The position numbers and the translations under genes were made by a program. A stretch of 30,827 nt of DNA from Chromera velia. Its lineage: Eukaryota; Sar; Chromeraceae. How positions within the stretch are numbered: position 1 is the stretch's first letter; every line of letters begins with the position of its first letter. Under the pieces are notes generated by a model, which saw only the letters and a list, made by a program, of their open reading frames with translations, had not been told where the DNA came from and did not search any database. Shown here piece by piece: positions 19,551-30,294 of the stretch. The DNA lies in NCBI GenBank assembly GCA_018398765.1, contig JAHBMJ010000529.1, forward strand, positions 15,001 to 45,827, read 5' to 3'.

Positions 19551-19810
19551 GACAGTCGGCTTAACTACAGTCTACAGTAAGCATAATTTCAGGAAGCTTC
19601 AAGTTTCCCTAAGAATTTTCTCCAATTAGGCTCTGCGAGATGCTCGAGAAAGCGGCAAAACACTTTATCGATCACTTCCAGAAGTATTCAAAAGTGAACG
19701 CTGTTTTTAGCTTAAATTTTTAGCTTAGTAGTACGTTTTTATACATTTATAAACTTCAATCATTGTTCAAATATGATTGATTGATTGATTGAAATATGTC
19801 ACTGGCAATG

Positions 19811-20074
19811 CTAACTCTGGAGCTAGGCTCTGCACTCCATTTAAAAAAAAAAAAAAAAGAAAGTTTCCGATTTTTTTTTCTTTTTTTATTTATCAACCAA
19901 ACAATACATGGTTTTTATGCAACACCCCATGCAACACTCTTACAACACCTGAGCAAGAGTTGTTTGCCTGTTGATTGCCTTGATAAATAAAAAAAAATCC
20001 ATATATACAAAAAAAAGTTTTTTCAATCTTTTATTTTTTTTTTATGTGGTGCAGAGCGTAGCTCTAGAGCTAAG
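19811..20074. repeat. 264-nt foldback (long imperfect inverted repeat)
   Basis: The outer arms share CTCT[A/G]GAGCTA[C/G]GCTCTGCAC: left about 19815-19835, right (reverse complement) about 20050-20070, with two mismatches. Pairing continues inward through A-run/T-run segments and through ATTTATCAA (left, about 19887) against TTGATAAAT (right, about 19979), leaving a loop of roughly 70-80 nt. It looks like a foldback MITE, but I found no clean target duplication, so its edges are uncertain. Confidence 0.6.
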
Positions 20075-20520
20075 TCTGAAGTAAGTCATATTCTAAGTCA
20101 TAGTATTAATTCTAAGTCATTTTTTGTAGCTTCATTACAAAAGTTCTACTAAACATAACAATGCATAAAAAAAACTAGAAAAAAAAATTATGCATCTTTA
20201 TTATTTAATCATTCGATCAATTAAGAAAAGAGGTCAGTACAGAAAAGAGGAAGGGCCGAAAGGCTAGGCTAAAAGGAATAAGTTGAAAGAAGGCGTTATG
20301 CATTCCATCCATGTATGTCTATCTAACGGAAACCGCCTAAATCTATGGCTTTACAACAACAAAGAGAGGAGTCAGGAAGAAGATACAGATAATTTAAAGC
20401 ATTTCACTATAGATAAAGATAAGACAGGGAGAACCCCCGTCTGTTACACAAAGATAGCCTCCTGGTCTGTCAGCAGATCGAAGAAGAGCTGTATTTCGGG
20501 TAGAAGAAATTTTAAGAAAC

Positions 20521-21109
20521 TTGGAGGTAAACAAGGAAAAGTTTGTGACAGAAGGAGACAGAGGGACTTCACTGACAGAAAGGAAATACATGGTTTGCTC
20601 TGAACTGCTTAACCTTCAAATAGTCGAAGATGAAATCTACTATATGCTGACTGAATGTCCTCTGCATGATGGAGAGAGAGCAGATTGCTTACAAACTTTA
20701 ATCATACATTGGAGTTTGGTGAGAGGGAGAGGGGAAAGAGCTGCAAATAGCAACAGATAGAAAGTGGATAGTGGCTAAAATAGTGAAGGGAAGTTAGACA
20801 AGATCGTTCTATTCTCTTTTCTATTGAATACTATTGAATGAGACCGAGAAGAATGTTGACACCCTTCTGAAAGATGTCATGATGAAAAAACAGGTAGTGA
20901 GAGAATTAAAAAGGAAAAAAGGAAACAACTTAAGTCAGGCCACAGGAAAAGAGTTTAACAGGCTGTATCAAGAGGTATGGAAAAGCGAGAAAGTCTTAGA
21001 AAGAGAGGGAAAAATTAAAGAGACTCAGTATAAAAGGGTGCGGAGTGATACATGGGAAGTGAAAGAAGAGGAAAAAATGAGGAGGATAGGACTAGGGATG
21101 GGATGCTAG
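20521..21109 (+). pseudogene. Possible degenerate retroelement fragment (C-terminal Cys/Glu motif)
   Basis: An open stretch contains V-E-D-E-I-Y-Y-M-L-T-E-C-P-L-H-D-G-E-R (about 20623-20679). This resembles the E-D-E-x-H-F-L-x-x-C-P-x-Y-x-x-x-R signature often found at the C-terminus of non-LTR retrotransposon polyproteins. It lies in an AT-rich block, and later frames (20834-21109) are Lys/Glu-rich without known domains. No reverse transcriptase motif is seen nearby, and frames are broken by stops. The resemblance is short, so a chance match is possible. Confidence 0.3.
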
Positions 21110-22400
21110 AAGGTTTTGGAACTCGCTTTGAGCCGTTCATCTACAATTCTGGGATCGTTCCCCTTCAACTTAAAACCTTGCTTTGAAATGGAATGAGCCT
21201 TCTTACATGCATAGGCATGCAGATGATTGATTTATTCAGTGTGACCCGTTTGCGGCACAGGCTAGACCTGTGCGGGCCAGGCAGGGAGGTGACCCAGAGG
21301 TCTGATCGATGCGTCTAAGTACTTTCCCTGGAAGCTGTACGTCGGACATTCAACATTGGGGTGGGAGGCCAATCCTCCGAACATTCATCCTAATTCTAAA
21401 ACTTCTCTAGAAACTTTTTAGAATCGGCACTTCCATGAGCCTAGCAAACTGCAACATTTGTATAACAGACTAACAGTGTACATCTAGGTGTATATGTAGT
21501 AACAATCATGCAACATTCAAACAACAGTTAATTGTTTAAAAAAAAAAAATCTTTCAAGTTCATATAAATCGATCTATCTCACTTCTGTACATTTGTTTTT
21601 CTCCGTAACACCATGTGACACCCATGCAACTCCATTACAATCCCTGGCAACTATATAACACACCTCATTTGAGTTATGTTTGTCAATGCAAATTGTCATT
21701 CATTGACATTCAATTAGTCCATATGATTAACATCTCCTAACTAACTAGATACTAACTAGCTGGCTAACTTAAATTAAATATTTGCTAGTGATATGATTTC
21801 AAATGTGCCTGCAATTTGGTAAAAGCCGAGTTTGAGGCTTCAAACGATCCTTAAAAACAGTGCATCTAGCAGTGTACAATTGTTGGAACAAATGCCAGTA
21901 AAAAGGTGACGGAACCGAACGCGCTAGCAAACGCTACTGATAAAGTAATCGGGCAGAGGATCTTGCAGGCAGAAGACGGCCGGGTCCAAGAGGTTGCTCT
22001 GCTCAATAAAATTCATCCAAAAATAGAGTGGGGTCAGCGATCTGCTCAAGAGGCAAGGTGTGGCAGATTGCGCGGTGCACATGAAATGTTGTCAGGAAGC
22101 TTCGTCTGGGTCGACCGGGAAGGGTCCACGAGTTCTTGTTGTCTCCCGAAACAGTCCCATTGAGAGCTCACATGAGCTGCCGTCCTCATTGCATGCGCCG
22201 GGGGACTCTTGAAGCTGCCTCTCCCTTTTGTCGACCACCACTCTGAAAGCAGTCACAGGAGTAAAAAACAAAGAGAAGATACTTCATCGACAGCGAGCAG
22301 GTCAAAAGCGCCTGGCATGTGCATGGAAAGATACAAGAAGAGAAATGAGACTGTTCTGGTGCAGTGTAGGCAGGTAGGTCATAAGAACAGTATGTCGAAA
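21110..22400. other. AT-rich intergenic DNA
   Basis: Contains a perfect 7-bp hairpin GCACAGG-CTAGA-CCTGTGC (21255-21273), an A-run at about 21538-21549, and a stretch at 21600-21690 with repeated CAAC/ACACC words loosely like 19918-19975 in the loop of the foldback. An open frame at 21906-22163 has no recognised domain and no splice context. No RNA gene found. Confidence 0.45.
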
Positions 22401-22550
22401 TCATCGAAAACACACACTGAGCATCGTCTCCAGAGTCCACCCTTCACGCCGACTACCCAACCTGGTTTCGAATAGTGCCTGTAGATTCTCTCCCATGCAT
22501 CCGGACATGCATGCACAGACAGACAGACGTGCAGACTTACTGAGTCTCAC

Positions 22551-22758
22551 CTTTTTTGCGAGAAGACCCGGTGACGTCATGAGCACGCCTTTTGCAAGGG
22601 GCCCTTGCAAGGCTTGCACTTTGAAAGGGTCCCAGGGGTTGTGTTCCTGCTCCTCTGCTGCGAAAGGCATGGGACCAAGACGCTCCTCAAGCTCCGTCTT
22701 TGTCCGTGCAGTTCTGCGTGAGACTCCCACTGTTTTGGGAGAATGACTTCTTGCTTGC
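22551..22758 (-). CDS. Candidate 208-nt internal exon of an unrecognised gene
   Basis: The segment follows CTCTGCCACAG and precedes GTGAGA on the minus strand. One frame across it reads as a charged soluble segment (T-E-L-E-E-R-L-G-P-M-P-F, then N-P-W-D-P-F-K-V-Q-A-L-Q-G). A second frame is also open for most of it, so the frame is not certain. Upstream on the same strand (about 22825-22965) lies another charged stretch ending near a CAG/GTAGTC donor, which may be the preceding exon. No family recognised. Confidence 0.35.
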
Positions 22759-23554
22759 CTGTGGCAGAGTCCACATCGCGACGAGAATCTGTTGTATCGC
22801 ACATGCAGACCTGGCCAGAGACTACCTGGGGGGCTCTTTTCGGCGCTGGTCCGACGAGCAATTAGGGCCACTTCGGGTGGCCCGTTCGCGCTCTCTCCCT
22901 TTTCCTGTCTTTTCCTCTTTCTGATTCTTCTTTCTTGACTTGTCTTCTGATCGGAGACTGCCTTGTTTTGGAGGGGGCAGAACAAGGCAGTCTTTTATTT
23001 TCCTGACGACCGAAACAAAGAAGAGCAGCTCACGGCAGCATGTGAATGACGGGGTCTGAGTAGTGACTGATGATTCTTGCCCCACGTTTGCCCCTGTCTG
23101 CTCTCCTTCCACCGGACAAGACTCAGCTAAGTTCCCTTCTCCACGCCCGTCTCAGGGGTGCATGGCTCATAACTTTCCGTTCACCTTGGCGCTCTGCTGC
23201 TGTCCCTCTCCACTTTCTCTTGTCGGCTCCCTCTCCTCTTCACTGCTTGCCACTGTTTCCACTAGCAAACGAGCGCAAGCAAGCACGAAACACGTAAGCG
23301 ACGACCCCCAGCTTTTCCTTCACGGGCTTTCGAAATCCTGCAAGCAGCAGACAGAATGACACAATGACAAAATTAGGTATTTTCAGATGCGGACTCACAA
23401 TATGCAGTGGGACCGTATGGGTCACCGGCTTTTTTTAACAAATTCGGTTGCAACAGGAGGGAGAGGGGCAGAGAGAGAAAGACAGAGATAATCAGGCAGG
23501 CAGGAAGACGGACAGGCACAAAAGGGGCAACGGGACTGACACACATAAATTCAC

Positions 23555-23622
23555 ACACACACACACACACACAGAGAGAGGGGGGGGGGGGNGGGGGGGG
23601 GGGGGGGAGAGAGAGAGAGAGA
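23555..23622. repeat. Compound microsatellite (CA)n-(GA)n-(G)n-(GA)n with one N
   Basis: A run of CA repeats passes into GAGAG, then a G homopolymer of about 28 bases containing the single N (23592), then GA repeats. The N and G run suggest a sequencing or assembly weakness, so length here is unreliable. Confidence 0.95.
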
Positions 23623-24060
23623 TGGAGGCACGCACACAAAAACAGAACCAAACGGCGGCGTTCTAATCTGTGGCATGGCAAAGGCAAGAAAACCAACAAG
23701 TGCGCGGAGGGGCAGGTGACTTCGTTGTCGCGTCCGGTTTCCAATCGGAACATCTGTTTCCCAAAAAAGCTACTCCATGCGGATTCTTTTTTGCTTTTTC
23801 TGCACAAGGAATTTTTCACAAGTGCATGCATGAGAGACGCACCTCACGAATGAGCCACTCTACAAGGGCAGCGCAAAACAACCCGGCATTTAGAGAGGAT
23901 TCCCCTTCGTCCTTTCGTCAGACTTGGCACATCACTTGCTTCGTCATTCGAAAACTCCTCGCTACCCCTTCTGATCGTTGCATGCTTCTTCATTCCTTCT
24001 CTTTTCTGGACACCAGCTCTTTTGGGTTTCTTCTCCTTCCATGTCTGCTCTTTGTCGCCT

Positions 24061-24200
24061 CCCCTCTCCTCCCCTCAACCGCAGACCGATCTCTCAGGCG
24101 GCCGCGCGGCCTTCTTCTTCGCCACCTGGGGACTGTTGACACGAAGGCCCGAGATCACGGCTTGCTTTATGAAGGACAAGAGCGGGAAAGGAAGGACTGA
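24061..24200. repeat. 140-bp direct repeat, copy A
   Basis: Matches 24655-24794 over 140 bp with six differences and no gaps. Weaker similarity continues on both sides (upstream CTGCTCTTT/CTGTTCTTT; downstream TCAGATGG and CTCCATTCTCT words near 24272-24300 and 24926-24955), so a longer segment of several hundred bases was probably duplicated. In two plus-strand frames both copies are open to the same point. One frame includes G-R-A-A-F-F-F-A-T-W-G-L-L. Whether it is coding is unresolved. Confidence 0.9.
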
Positions 24201-24654
24201 TTCTGGCGCCCACGAGAGGTTTTCGCGGTCTTTCTCTCTTTCATCAATCGTGTATTTTCTTTCTCAGTCAGATGGTAAGCTTCTCTTCTCCATTCTCTTG
24301 GCCGAAAGTAAGTGAGTCAAACTTTCGTGAAAGTTGGCGATTGATTGTTTGTTTGGGCCGGTCGAATGGTCAAGCAGATAAGAAAAGTGCAGGGCCGTGT
24401 GGTACAAAAAGGAAGAGTACGCGGCTGTGCTCTTTCATTTCCTGAAAGCAAAGACGTAGCAGATTGATTCTCTTTGAAAATTGATTGTGGATGGACTGCA
24501 GCTTTATTTGGAAAGTAGAGCGGGAGGCACCCTTTTGCTCTCCCCAGAGTTGGGGATTTCCTTGTTCAGTTCGTGAGTGAAAGAGATCAGTTTTGGCTGA
24601 ACCTCCCTTCAGATGTCATCATCTCTCCTTTTTTTCCGTCTGTTCTTTCCCCCT

Positions 24655-24794
24655 CCCCTCTCCTCCCCTCAACCGGAAACCGATCTCTCAGGCGGCCGCC
24701 CGGCCTTCTTCTTCGCCACCTGGGGACTGTTGACACGAAGGCCCGCGATCACGGCTTGCTTTATGACGGAGAAGAGCGGGAAAGGAAGGACTGA
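24655..24794. repeat. 140-bp direct repeat, copy B
   Basis: Second copy of 24061-24200, 594 bp downstream. The CAG that could act as a splice acceptor in copy A (GCAGACC) reads GAAACC here. Five of the six differences are transversions, and in the F-F-F-A-T-W-G frame all of them change an amino acid. Confidence 0.9.
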
Positions 24795-25410
24795 AGCGGG
24801 TGAGCAAGAAAGGAGATTGTGTCATGTCAGAGAGGAGAGAATCAAACGAAAGAATTCGAACATTGTGTTTACAGTCTTTTCTTTCTTTTATTTGTCCGAA
24901 GTTCATTCATTCTCTTGTGCTGTCAGGTGGAAAGCAAGTATCTCCATTCTCTCGGCCACATGCATATAGGTCATGCAGGCTTCTTTGGAAAAATTTGAAA
25001 GCGAGCTCGTCTATCGGCCCGGCATATCATGCAGAAAGAAAAAAGGGGCATGCAGACAAACCAAGACAAATGCACCGTCCCCTTGCAGTACCTTTGAGAG
25101 GCATTTCCGTGGACCGACATATGAATTGTCACGAACAACTCAGGCAGGCACATCTTGCATGCCGTACCCTTTTGGTTCTTTTAATTTCAAATGATCGTCC
25201 CCGTGATTAATTTTTCAAAGGAAAGAAACCCCGTTACCCTTCTCTAACGTCAAGAACGTCCTTTCTCTGAAAAAAAAGACATGATCGAGAGCAGAGCCCA
25301 CCGTGCACCTCCCATTAGCATAGAAATCTCAGACCCTCCTATCTCAACTTGCGAGCTCTCCGGGGAATGCACGAACTTCTCCACTCCTCTGCTTGGAAGA
25401 CGGAGGCACC

Positions 25411-25542
25411 GTGTCATTCGATCAGGTAGAGAAAAGAGAGGGAAAAGATGTACGGTCATGACAATATACTGCCAAGGGCGCATTCCCCCCACACGTACAG
25501 ACTGCCAATCTCTCTGCATTCTTTCCCTTCCTCTCTAGCCAC
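25411..25542. repeat. 132-bp direct repeat, copy A
   Basis: Matches 26124-26255 over exactly 132 bp from GTGTCATTCGATC to CTCTAGCCAC, with ten differences, all transitions, and no gaps. Flanks on both sides diverge abruptly, so the edges are sharp. No terminal inverted repeats or target duplication were found. Confidence 0.92.
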
Positions 25543-25965
25543 GCCTCTTCCCCTTTCTCTTCCAAAAGCGTGTTTCCTCTCCCGAGCGATCACTTGTGGA
25601 CCTTCTGGAGGCAGGCGAATTATGTGTCGAGCTAGGCATGTCGAGAGAGACGAACCAGGATGCGAGACATCGAAAACTCGGGAGGCTAAGCAATCATGTC
25701 AGACTGACTGTGACAGGATGCAACCAAACGTCCCTTGCAAACCCATTGGTTTCTGACCCGCCTCTGATGCATGCCAGTCGACAAAAAGCTAACAACAGAA
25801 AAGCGCACAAGATCGAGCTGCCAGACTTTCCTCCAATTCTGGTCTTTCGAAAGCAACTCCCTTTTGGTTCCACCTCTTCCCAACCCTCCCCAGAAACTGT
25901 CAGTCGTGTCCTCTACTTTTTTCCCCCTTCTTATAAAATTTGGGCACGCGAACCCGCCCGATAAA

Positions 25966-26060
25966 CCAAGCAAGCAACCAACCAACCAAGCAACCAACCA
26001 ACCAACCAACCAACCAAGCAACCAACCAACCAACCAACCAACCAACCAACCAACCAACCC
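25966..26060. repeat. (CCAA)n microsatellite
   Basis: About 95 bp of CCAA units with occasional AAGC interruptions, lying between the two 132-bp repeat copies. Open frames through it give Asn-Gln-Pro-Thr or Gly-Trp-Leu-Val peptides and are repeat artefacts. Confidence 0.95.
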
Positions 26061-26123
26061 TAAGGCACGAACCCAGATGGTCACGTCTGACTGTCACTGT
26101 GGCTGTTCGTACAGCCTTGCGGG

Positions 26124-26255
26124 GTGTCATTCGATCGGGTAGAGAGAAAAAAAGGAAAAAATGTACGATCATGACAATATACTGCCAAGGACGCATTTCC
26201 TCCACACGTACAGACTGCCAATCTCTCTGCATTCTTTCCCTTCCTCTCTAGCCAC
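26124..26255. repeat. 132-bp direct repeat, copy B
   Basis: Second copy of 25411-25542, 713 bp downstream. Compared with copy A it has A in the GAGAGG purine stretch where A has G, and T for C in the CCCCCC stretch. Confidence 0.92.
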
Positions 26256-26439
26256 AGCCACGGCGTGTCAGTGTTTTTTGTTGTTCTGCCGGCCTCGCCA
26301 TCCTGCTACGCTTCTCTGTTCCTCCTTTCCACATTTTGCGGAAAGAGATCCCCTCCTATGCCCATTTCCCAATCTCCCCGCCCCACTTGCCTGTTGATAA
26401 AATTCTGTACCGTCACACCGCCATACGTCTCTCCTCACC

Positions 26440-26629
26440 TCCATTTTTGGTATGCAAGCTCACCGGCAGGAAAAGACGCAAACCTCTTTTTCCCTCTCGT
26501 CCAAATACAAACAAAACACGTGCCGAAGAATTGATTGAAATCGCGGACCTGCGTCACCGACATCAAAAGGTTCACCACATCCTACTCAAGAGGAGAAACG
26601 AAGGCATTCAAGACGGCAGCAACCTGAAA
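26440..26629 (+). CDS. Possible exon encoding a charged helical segment
   Basis: A plus-strand frame open here encodes a basic stretch (T-G-R-K-R-R-K) followed by a helix-like run (E-E-L-I-E-I-A-D-L-R-H-R-H-Q-K) and ends in ...A-A-C-C-T-G-A-A-A before GTGAGG at 26630, a donor-like site. The start is unclear and no family is recognised. It may be an exon of a gene spanning the duplicated region. Confidence 0.25.
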
Positions 26630-26774
26630 GTGAGGACCCAAAACCTTCAGACACACAGAAAAGGAAAAGACAAAATCTGACTCTCCCTGTTACATCCTGT
26701 TCATTTAAGTGAACACCAGTTGGTGGAGAAATGGCGGAGTGGTGCAGAGAGTCTGCTGAAAACGAGAACAGACA

Positions 26775-26808
26775 CAGTAAAGAAAAGAAAAGAAAAGAAA
26801 AGAGAAGA
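26775..26808. repeat. (AAAAG)n microsatellite
   Basis: Tandem AAAAG units followed by a C7 run. Confidence 0.9.
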
Positions 26809-26809
26809 A

Positions 26810-28195
26810 GCCCCCCCCTGACGTTGGCACCTTGCCGCACCTTGCGCCCTCTCTCTCTCTTGTGTTTGAGTGTTGCTCAGGAGGTCTGAGATCGATGCGG
26901 CGATATGGCGTGTTTTCTTTTTGTACCTGTTTTTTCTTGCACTCCCTCTTGTGTGTTTTGCCCTGCTCATTTTCATTCTTGCTTCTGCAGTCTGTAAGTC
27001 AATTCAAGCACTTCAAAAGCAAAGAGGAGCGGGCAAACGCCTGCATGCAGAAAGAGAGAGAGTCTGTGAATGAATGACAGCAAATTGCCACCACTTAGCA
27101 GTCCCGGATCGCGCGAGGAGCTCCACTCACTAGCTCCCATGCATGCATGAAGGCAGGCATGGAAAGGAGGTGTGGTCACAAGCTCGAACATCACCGAGTG
27201 TCCCTTAGGATTCTGCGAGCAGCTAGCGCATCGCTGACTGTACTTACTGAAAAACAATGCATACAGGCAAAAGTTGCAGCTTGAGAGAAGGAATTAAGAA
27301 AAGAAGGATGGACAACCTCTCCGACGGAAACAAAAACAGGATTTCAGTAGGGTTGAAGTGCGAAGAAGTCGAGAGAGAAGGACGAGGCAGGCGGTCGCCT
27401 CTTAATTCCTGTGTGATTACCCGATCAGCCATCTGAGTCGATTGCTGATCGCGTTGCCAGAATACCACCCGACTCAGAGAGATACAAATCCACCTCTCTT
27501 CTCTTCTCTTCCTCTTTCTTTCTCCGGTCTCCATTCTCCTTTTCTTCTCCCGTGCTTCTATTTCGTTTTGTGAATGCTCTTCTCGTGTGAACCCATGCAA
27601 GGTCGCTGAAACAAAAAAAGAGAGAAGATGGGAGGAGAAGAAATTGGGGAAGGTGCTGTGGAGATCTTTCAGGGTGAAGGAGGATGAAAACAGTGTGTTT
27701 TCGCGCATGAGCAGCCCCAACTGTGTGGGCAAGAAAGGAAATAGAAACGATCCACACAAAAGTGTCGCCAGCCGCTTCAGGGTTCGAGTCTCTACGGCAT
27801 GTTAGGATCGAGACACAGATCCCGGCATGCGAACAGGGAAGATACCACAAAAACCTGCCCAAGAGAAGGATTTCGCCGGCGATGAAAATTAAGATGCTTT
27901 CTTCGTGCTTGGGAAGAAGGGAAGAATACAGAAATGACAGATGTCAGTTTCGAAGCGGGTAATGAATTTGGCGGGCACGCACCGTGGCTCGTCGAAGAAC
28001 AGGGAGCGGACCTACTCACTGCTGAGCTGGTGAAGGTGAAACGACGGAGCCCTTCTCTAAATTGGTCTGACAGTCTTCGCTCTATCGGTCGGTCGGCAGG
28101 CTCTTCTCGACTACTTCATTGATTTGTGCACTTCGCACGCAGGCAGCAAGAACGGACGCAAACTGGCACTGAAGAGCCATTGAAGAGAAAGAAAC
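26810..28195. other. Region without a supportable gene
   Basis: Pyrimidine-rich and purine-rich short tracts, two TGCATGCA sites (27042-27049, 27140-27147) and short open frames on both strands. A frame at 27934-28122 reaches GTAATG and has no domain. A GGTTCGAGTC word at 27780 looks like a tRNA T-loop, but the stem does not pair. Confidence 0.4.
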
Positions 28196-28300
28196 ATGCA
28201 GGCGATCGCAGCTGCCTTCAATGACTTTGGACGGAATGAAGAGGACGAGGGACTAGAAGAGTCAAAGCGGCTCCCACTGACGGTGAAGAGCTCGGCCGTT
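28196..28300 (+). CDS. Possible start exon of a small unrecognised protein
   Basis: GAAACATGCAGG opens a frame encoding M-Q-A-I-A-A-A-F-N-D-F-G-R-N then an acidic patch E-E-D-E-G-L-E-E. The frame remains open to 28612, but its later part is hydrophobic and then translates the (TCCG)n repeat, so only the first ~35 residues look protein-like. End not determined. Confidence 0.25.
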
Positions 28301-28490
28301 TCTCCCCTTTCTTCCCTTGTCCTTCGCTTCTTGGTTCAATTTCATTTCCTCCGTAACGGTTCGAACACGCTATTGACCCGACTGTGCCTCGGTGTACATG
28401 CACCCACATCCATGCCTGCCTGTGATGGCTTCAGTGAATCCTGTTCATCAAAAAACAAGAGACTGCCCAAACATGTTTCCCCCCGCTTCT

Positions 28491-28537
28491 CCTCCGTCCG
28501 TCTGTCCGTCCGTCTGTCCGTCCGTCCGTCCGTCCGC
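28491..28537. repeat. (TCCG/TCTG)n microsatellite
   Basis: Tandem CCGT and CTGT units on the plus strand. Confidence 0.92.
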
Positions 28538-28803
28538 TTTCTACCCTTTCCTTCCCTGATCTTACCTTTTTTCTCTCCATCTCTGTCACGGAGTTTGTGC
28601 TGCCTGTCATGATGAAGTGAGTTCAATTGCATCCTGCACAGAAGCATAAAAAACGTTTTTGTGAATTAAGTATTGCTATGGACACGCGCACATGGCTTTC
28701 TGGGAAGTGGACGCATAGACAGGAAGTCAAACGGGAAAACGGCCTATCAACTGGTCAAACAGTCAGTCAACCGGTCAGGTGGAGAATGAATCACTCACCG
28801 ATT

Positions 28804-30294
28804 TCATTCAGTCAGGGTCCTTTCACGTTCAACGCAGCAACGCAACACCGTCCGAGACCACCCGGCGAAGAATTGTTCCGTCATCTCCGACAGGGATTTT
28901 CCTGGCGGATTGGGGACCGGGTGGTCAGGTTTCTTTTGAGCTTCAGTATGCTCAGGAACAGGGATGCTGTGCACAACAGCGGAAGCCCTCCTCCCCTGTA
29001 CTGTGTCGGTTTTCTCCGTCACTGGAGAATCGGCTGGGCGATGCAGCCTGACAGTTCTTGTGCGTGCTTTCTTTTTTATCTGCGTCTCTTTGATGCTTCG
29101 GTCGTTTTGGCGAAACTTCCGCCACTCCGGTGGGCTGTAAAATCGATAGTACCGGTCTGTTGTTTCTATTTCTTCTGCTTTTGAGTCCTCCTGTGTGCTG
29201 CAATCCTCATCAATTTCGAGGATGACCCAACGAGGAGGAAGAGGGGCGGTGAAGACTCGATGCTTTTTTGGGAAGTGGGCAGTGGGAGCGCCTCCCTCCC
29301 GGGTGGTCGGGTGGCTGGTGGGACTGCGGGTGTCAACGGCTGTTGGCAGAAAAGCTGCATCGTCCTTCTCTGCTCTAATTTTTCCTCTGTCATCCGGCCA
29401 CTCGTTGTGTGTGCAGACGCCGGCATCTTTCGAGAGGGTTTCAAGGAAGCCGACCTCAGAAGCTACGCTGCTCTTTTCACTCAGGTCGTCAGCAGTATAT
29501 GGAGCGTGGGTCGACAGCGCATCTCTAAATAACAGTGATTCAGGTACCCCCGCAGCTCTTTCATGCCGGCGCTCACTGACTTCTTCTGCCTCAATCTCTG
29601 CCGCTCTGTCATTCGTCCTTCGAAGCCATCTCAAGGCCAAGTTCATCATCTTCCGCTCTTCTGCCGCAGCGGCGATTGAGGCCTCTTCGGAGAGCGGAAT
29701 ACGAAAGCTGGGGACACACTTTCCCTCAAGCCCTCCTTCTTCTTCGTTCCCTCTTTTGGTTTCTCCCTCTCCATCTCTCTTGTCTTCCTGCTTGATTCGA
29801 AACAGGTCGTTGAAGAATGATGTGACGACTTACCATGGGTTCGTCTGTTTTTCTTTCCATTCGTTGAAAGTCTTTATCAGGCTATCAATCTCTCCGAAGA
29901 ATCTCCCAGTGGTTCTGTTTTCGTTGTGTTCAAGAACCAGCACTTGGCCCGACTTCAGAACAATGTAGCAGGGTTCACACCGCAGGATCCCGAAAGCCGT
30001 TGTGCGGAAAGGAGAATCGGCAAACCCGCTCTCAGGTGACAACGCGTTTCCGATCTCACTGATTTCTGTAAAGGGGACCTCGAACAGCAGTCCTTTGGCT
30101 CTCACTGCCTCGACAGTTTTGCCATCCTCCAATACGGGGTAGAGCATAAGTTTGTCTGAAGCACATGTGAAGGTCAGACGTTCGAAGTAGCTTTCGAAGC
30201 TGCGATAAGTCTCGTAGTCTGCTGTTTGGGACGTAATGCAAGCATTGCACGCGACTTGCACACGATTCCACGATAGAATCGCTGTGTCGCCCAT
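28804..30294 (-). CDS. Unrecognised two-exon gene (N-terminal globular part, acidic/basic C-terminal part)
   Basis: The start chosen is ATG at 30294-30292 in AAAATGGGC, giving M-G-D-T-A-I-L-S-W. The frame is also open upstream to 30597, but that part is low in protein character. Exon 1 (30294-29834) encodes about 153 residues with alternating hydrophobic/polar segments (Y-I-V-L-K-S-G-Q-V-L-V-L-E-H, then F-F-G-E-I-D-S-L-I-K-T-F-N-E-W), a pattern like a small beta domain capped by a helix, as in PH-like folds; this is only a shape impression. It ends T-N-P-W, where GTAAGT brings an in-frame TAA (29832-29830). The frame then stays open to 28804; an intron 29833-29708 (126 nt, ending GTGTCCCCAG) would remove the TAA in frame. 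The C-terminal part is Glu/Lys/Arg-rich with Y-Y-R-F-Y-S-P-P-E-W-R. Family unknown. Confidence 0.55.
29708..29833 (-). other. Probable 126-nt intron of the minus-strand gene
   Basis: GTAAGT at the 5' side and GTGTCCCCAG at the 3' side on the minus strand. The length is a multiple of three, and the only stop in the frame across the whole 1.5 kb lies in its donor. Other in-phase AG sites (29777, 29753) would create TGA at the junction, which favours this acceptor. Confidence 0.5.

Noticed and set aside
25686..26084. Gly-Trp-Leu-Val-rich minus-strand protein, hydrophobic and membrane-like
   Set aside because: Translation of the (CCAA)n microsatellite on the opposite strand.
27763..27810. tRNA-like GGTTCGAGTC near 27780
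   Set aside because: The flanking bases do not form a 5-bp T stem, and no anticodon or acceptor stem is found.
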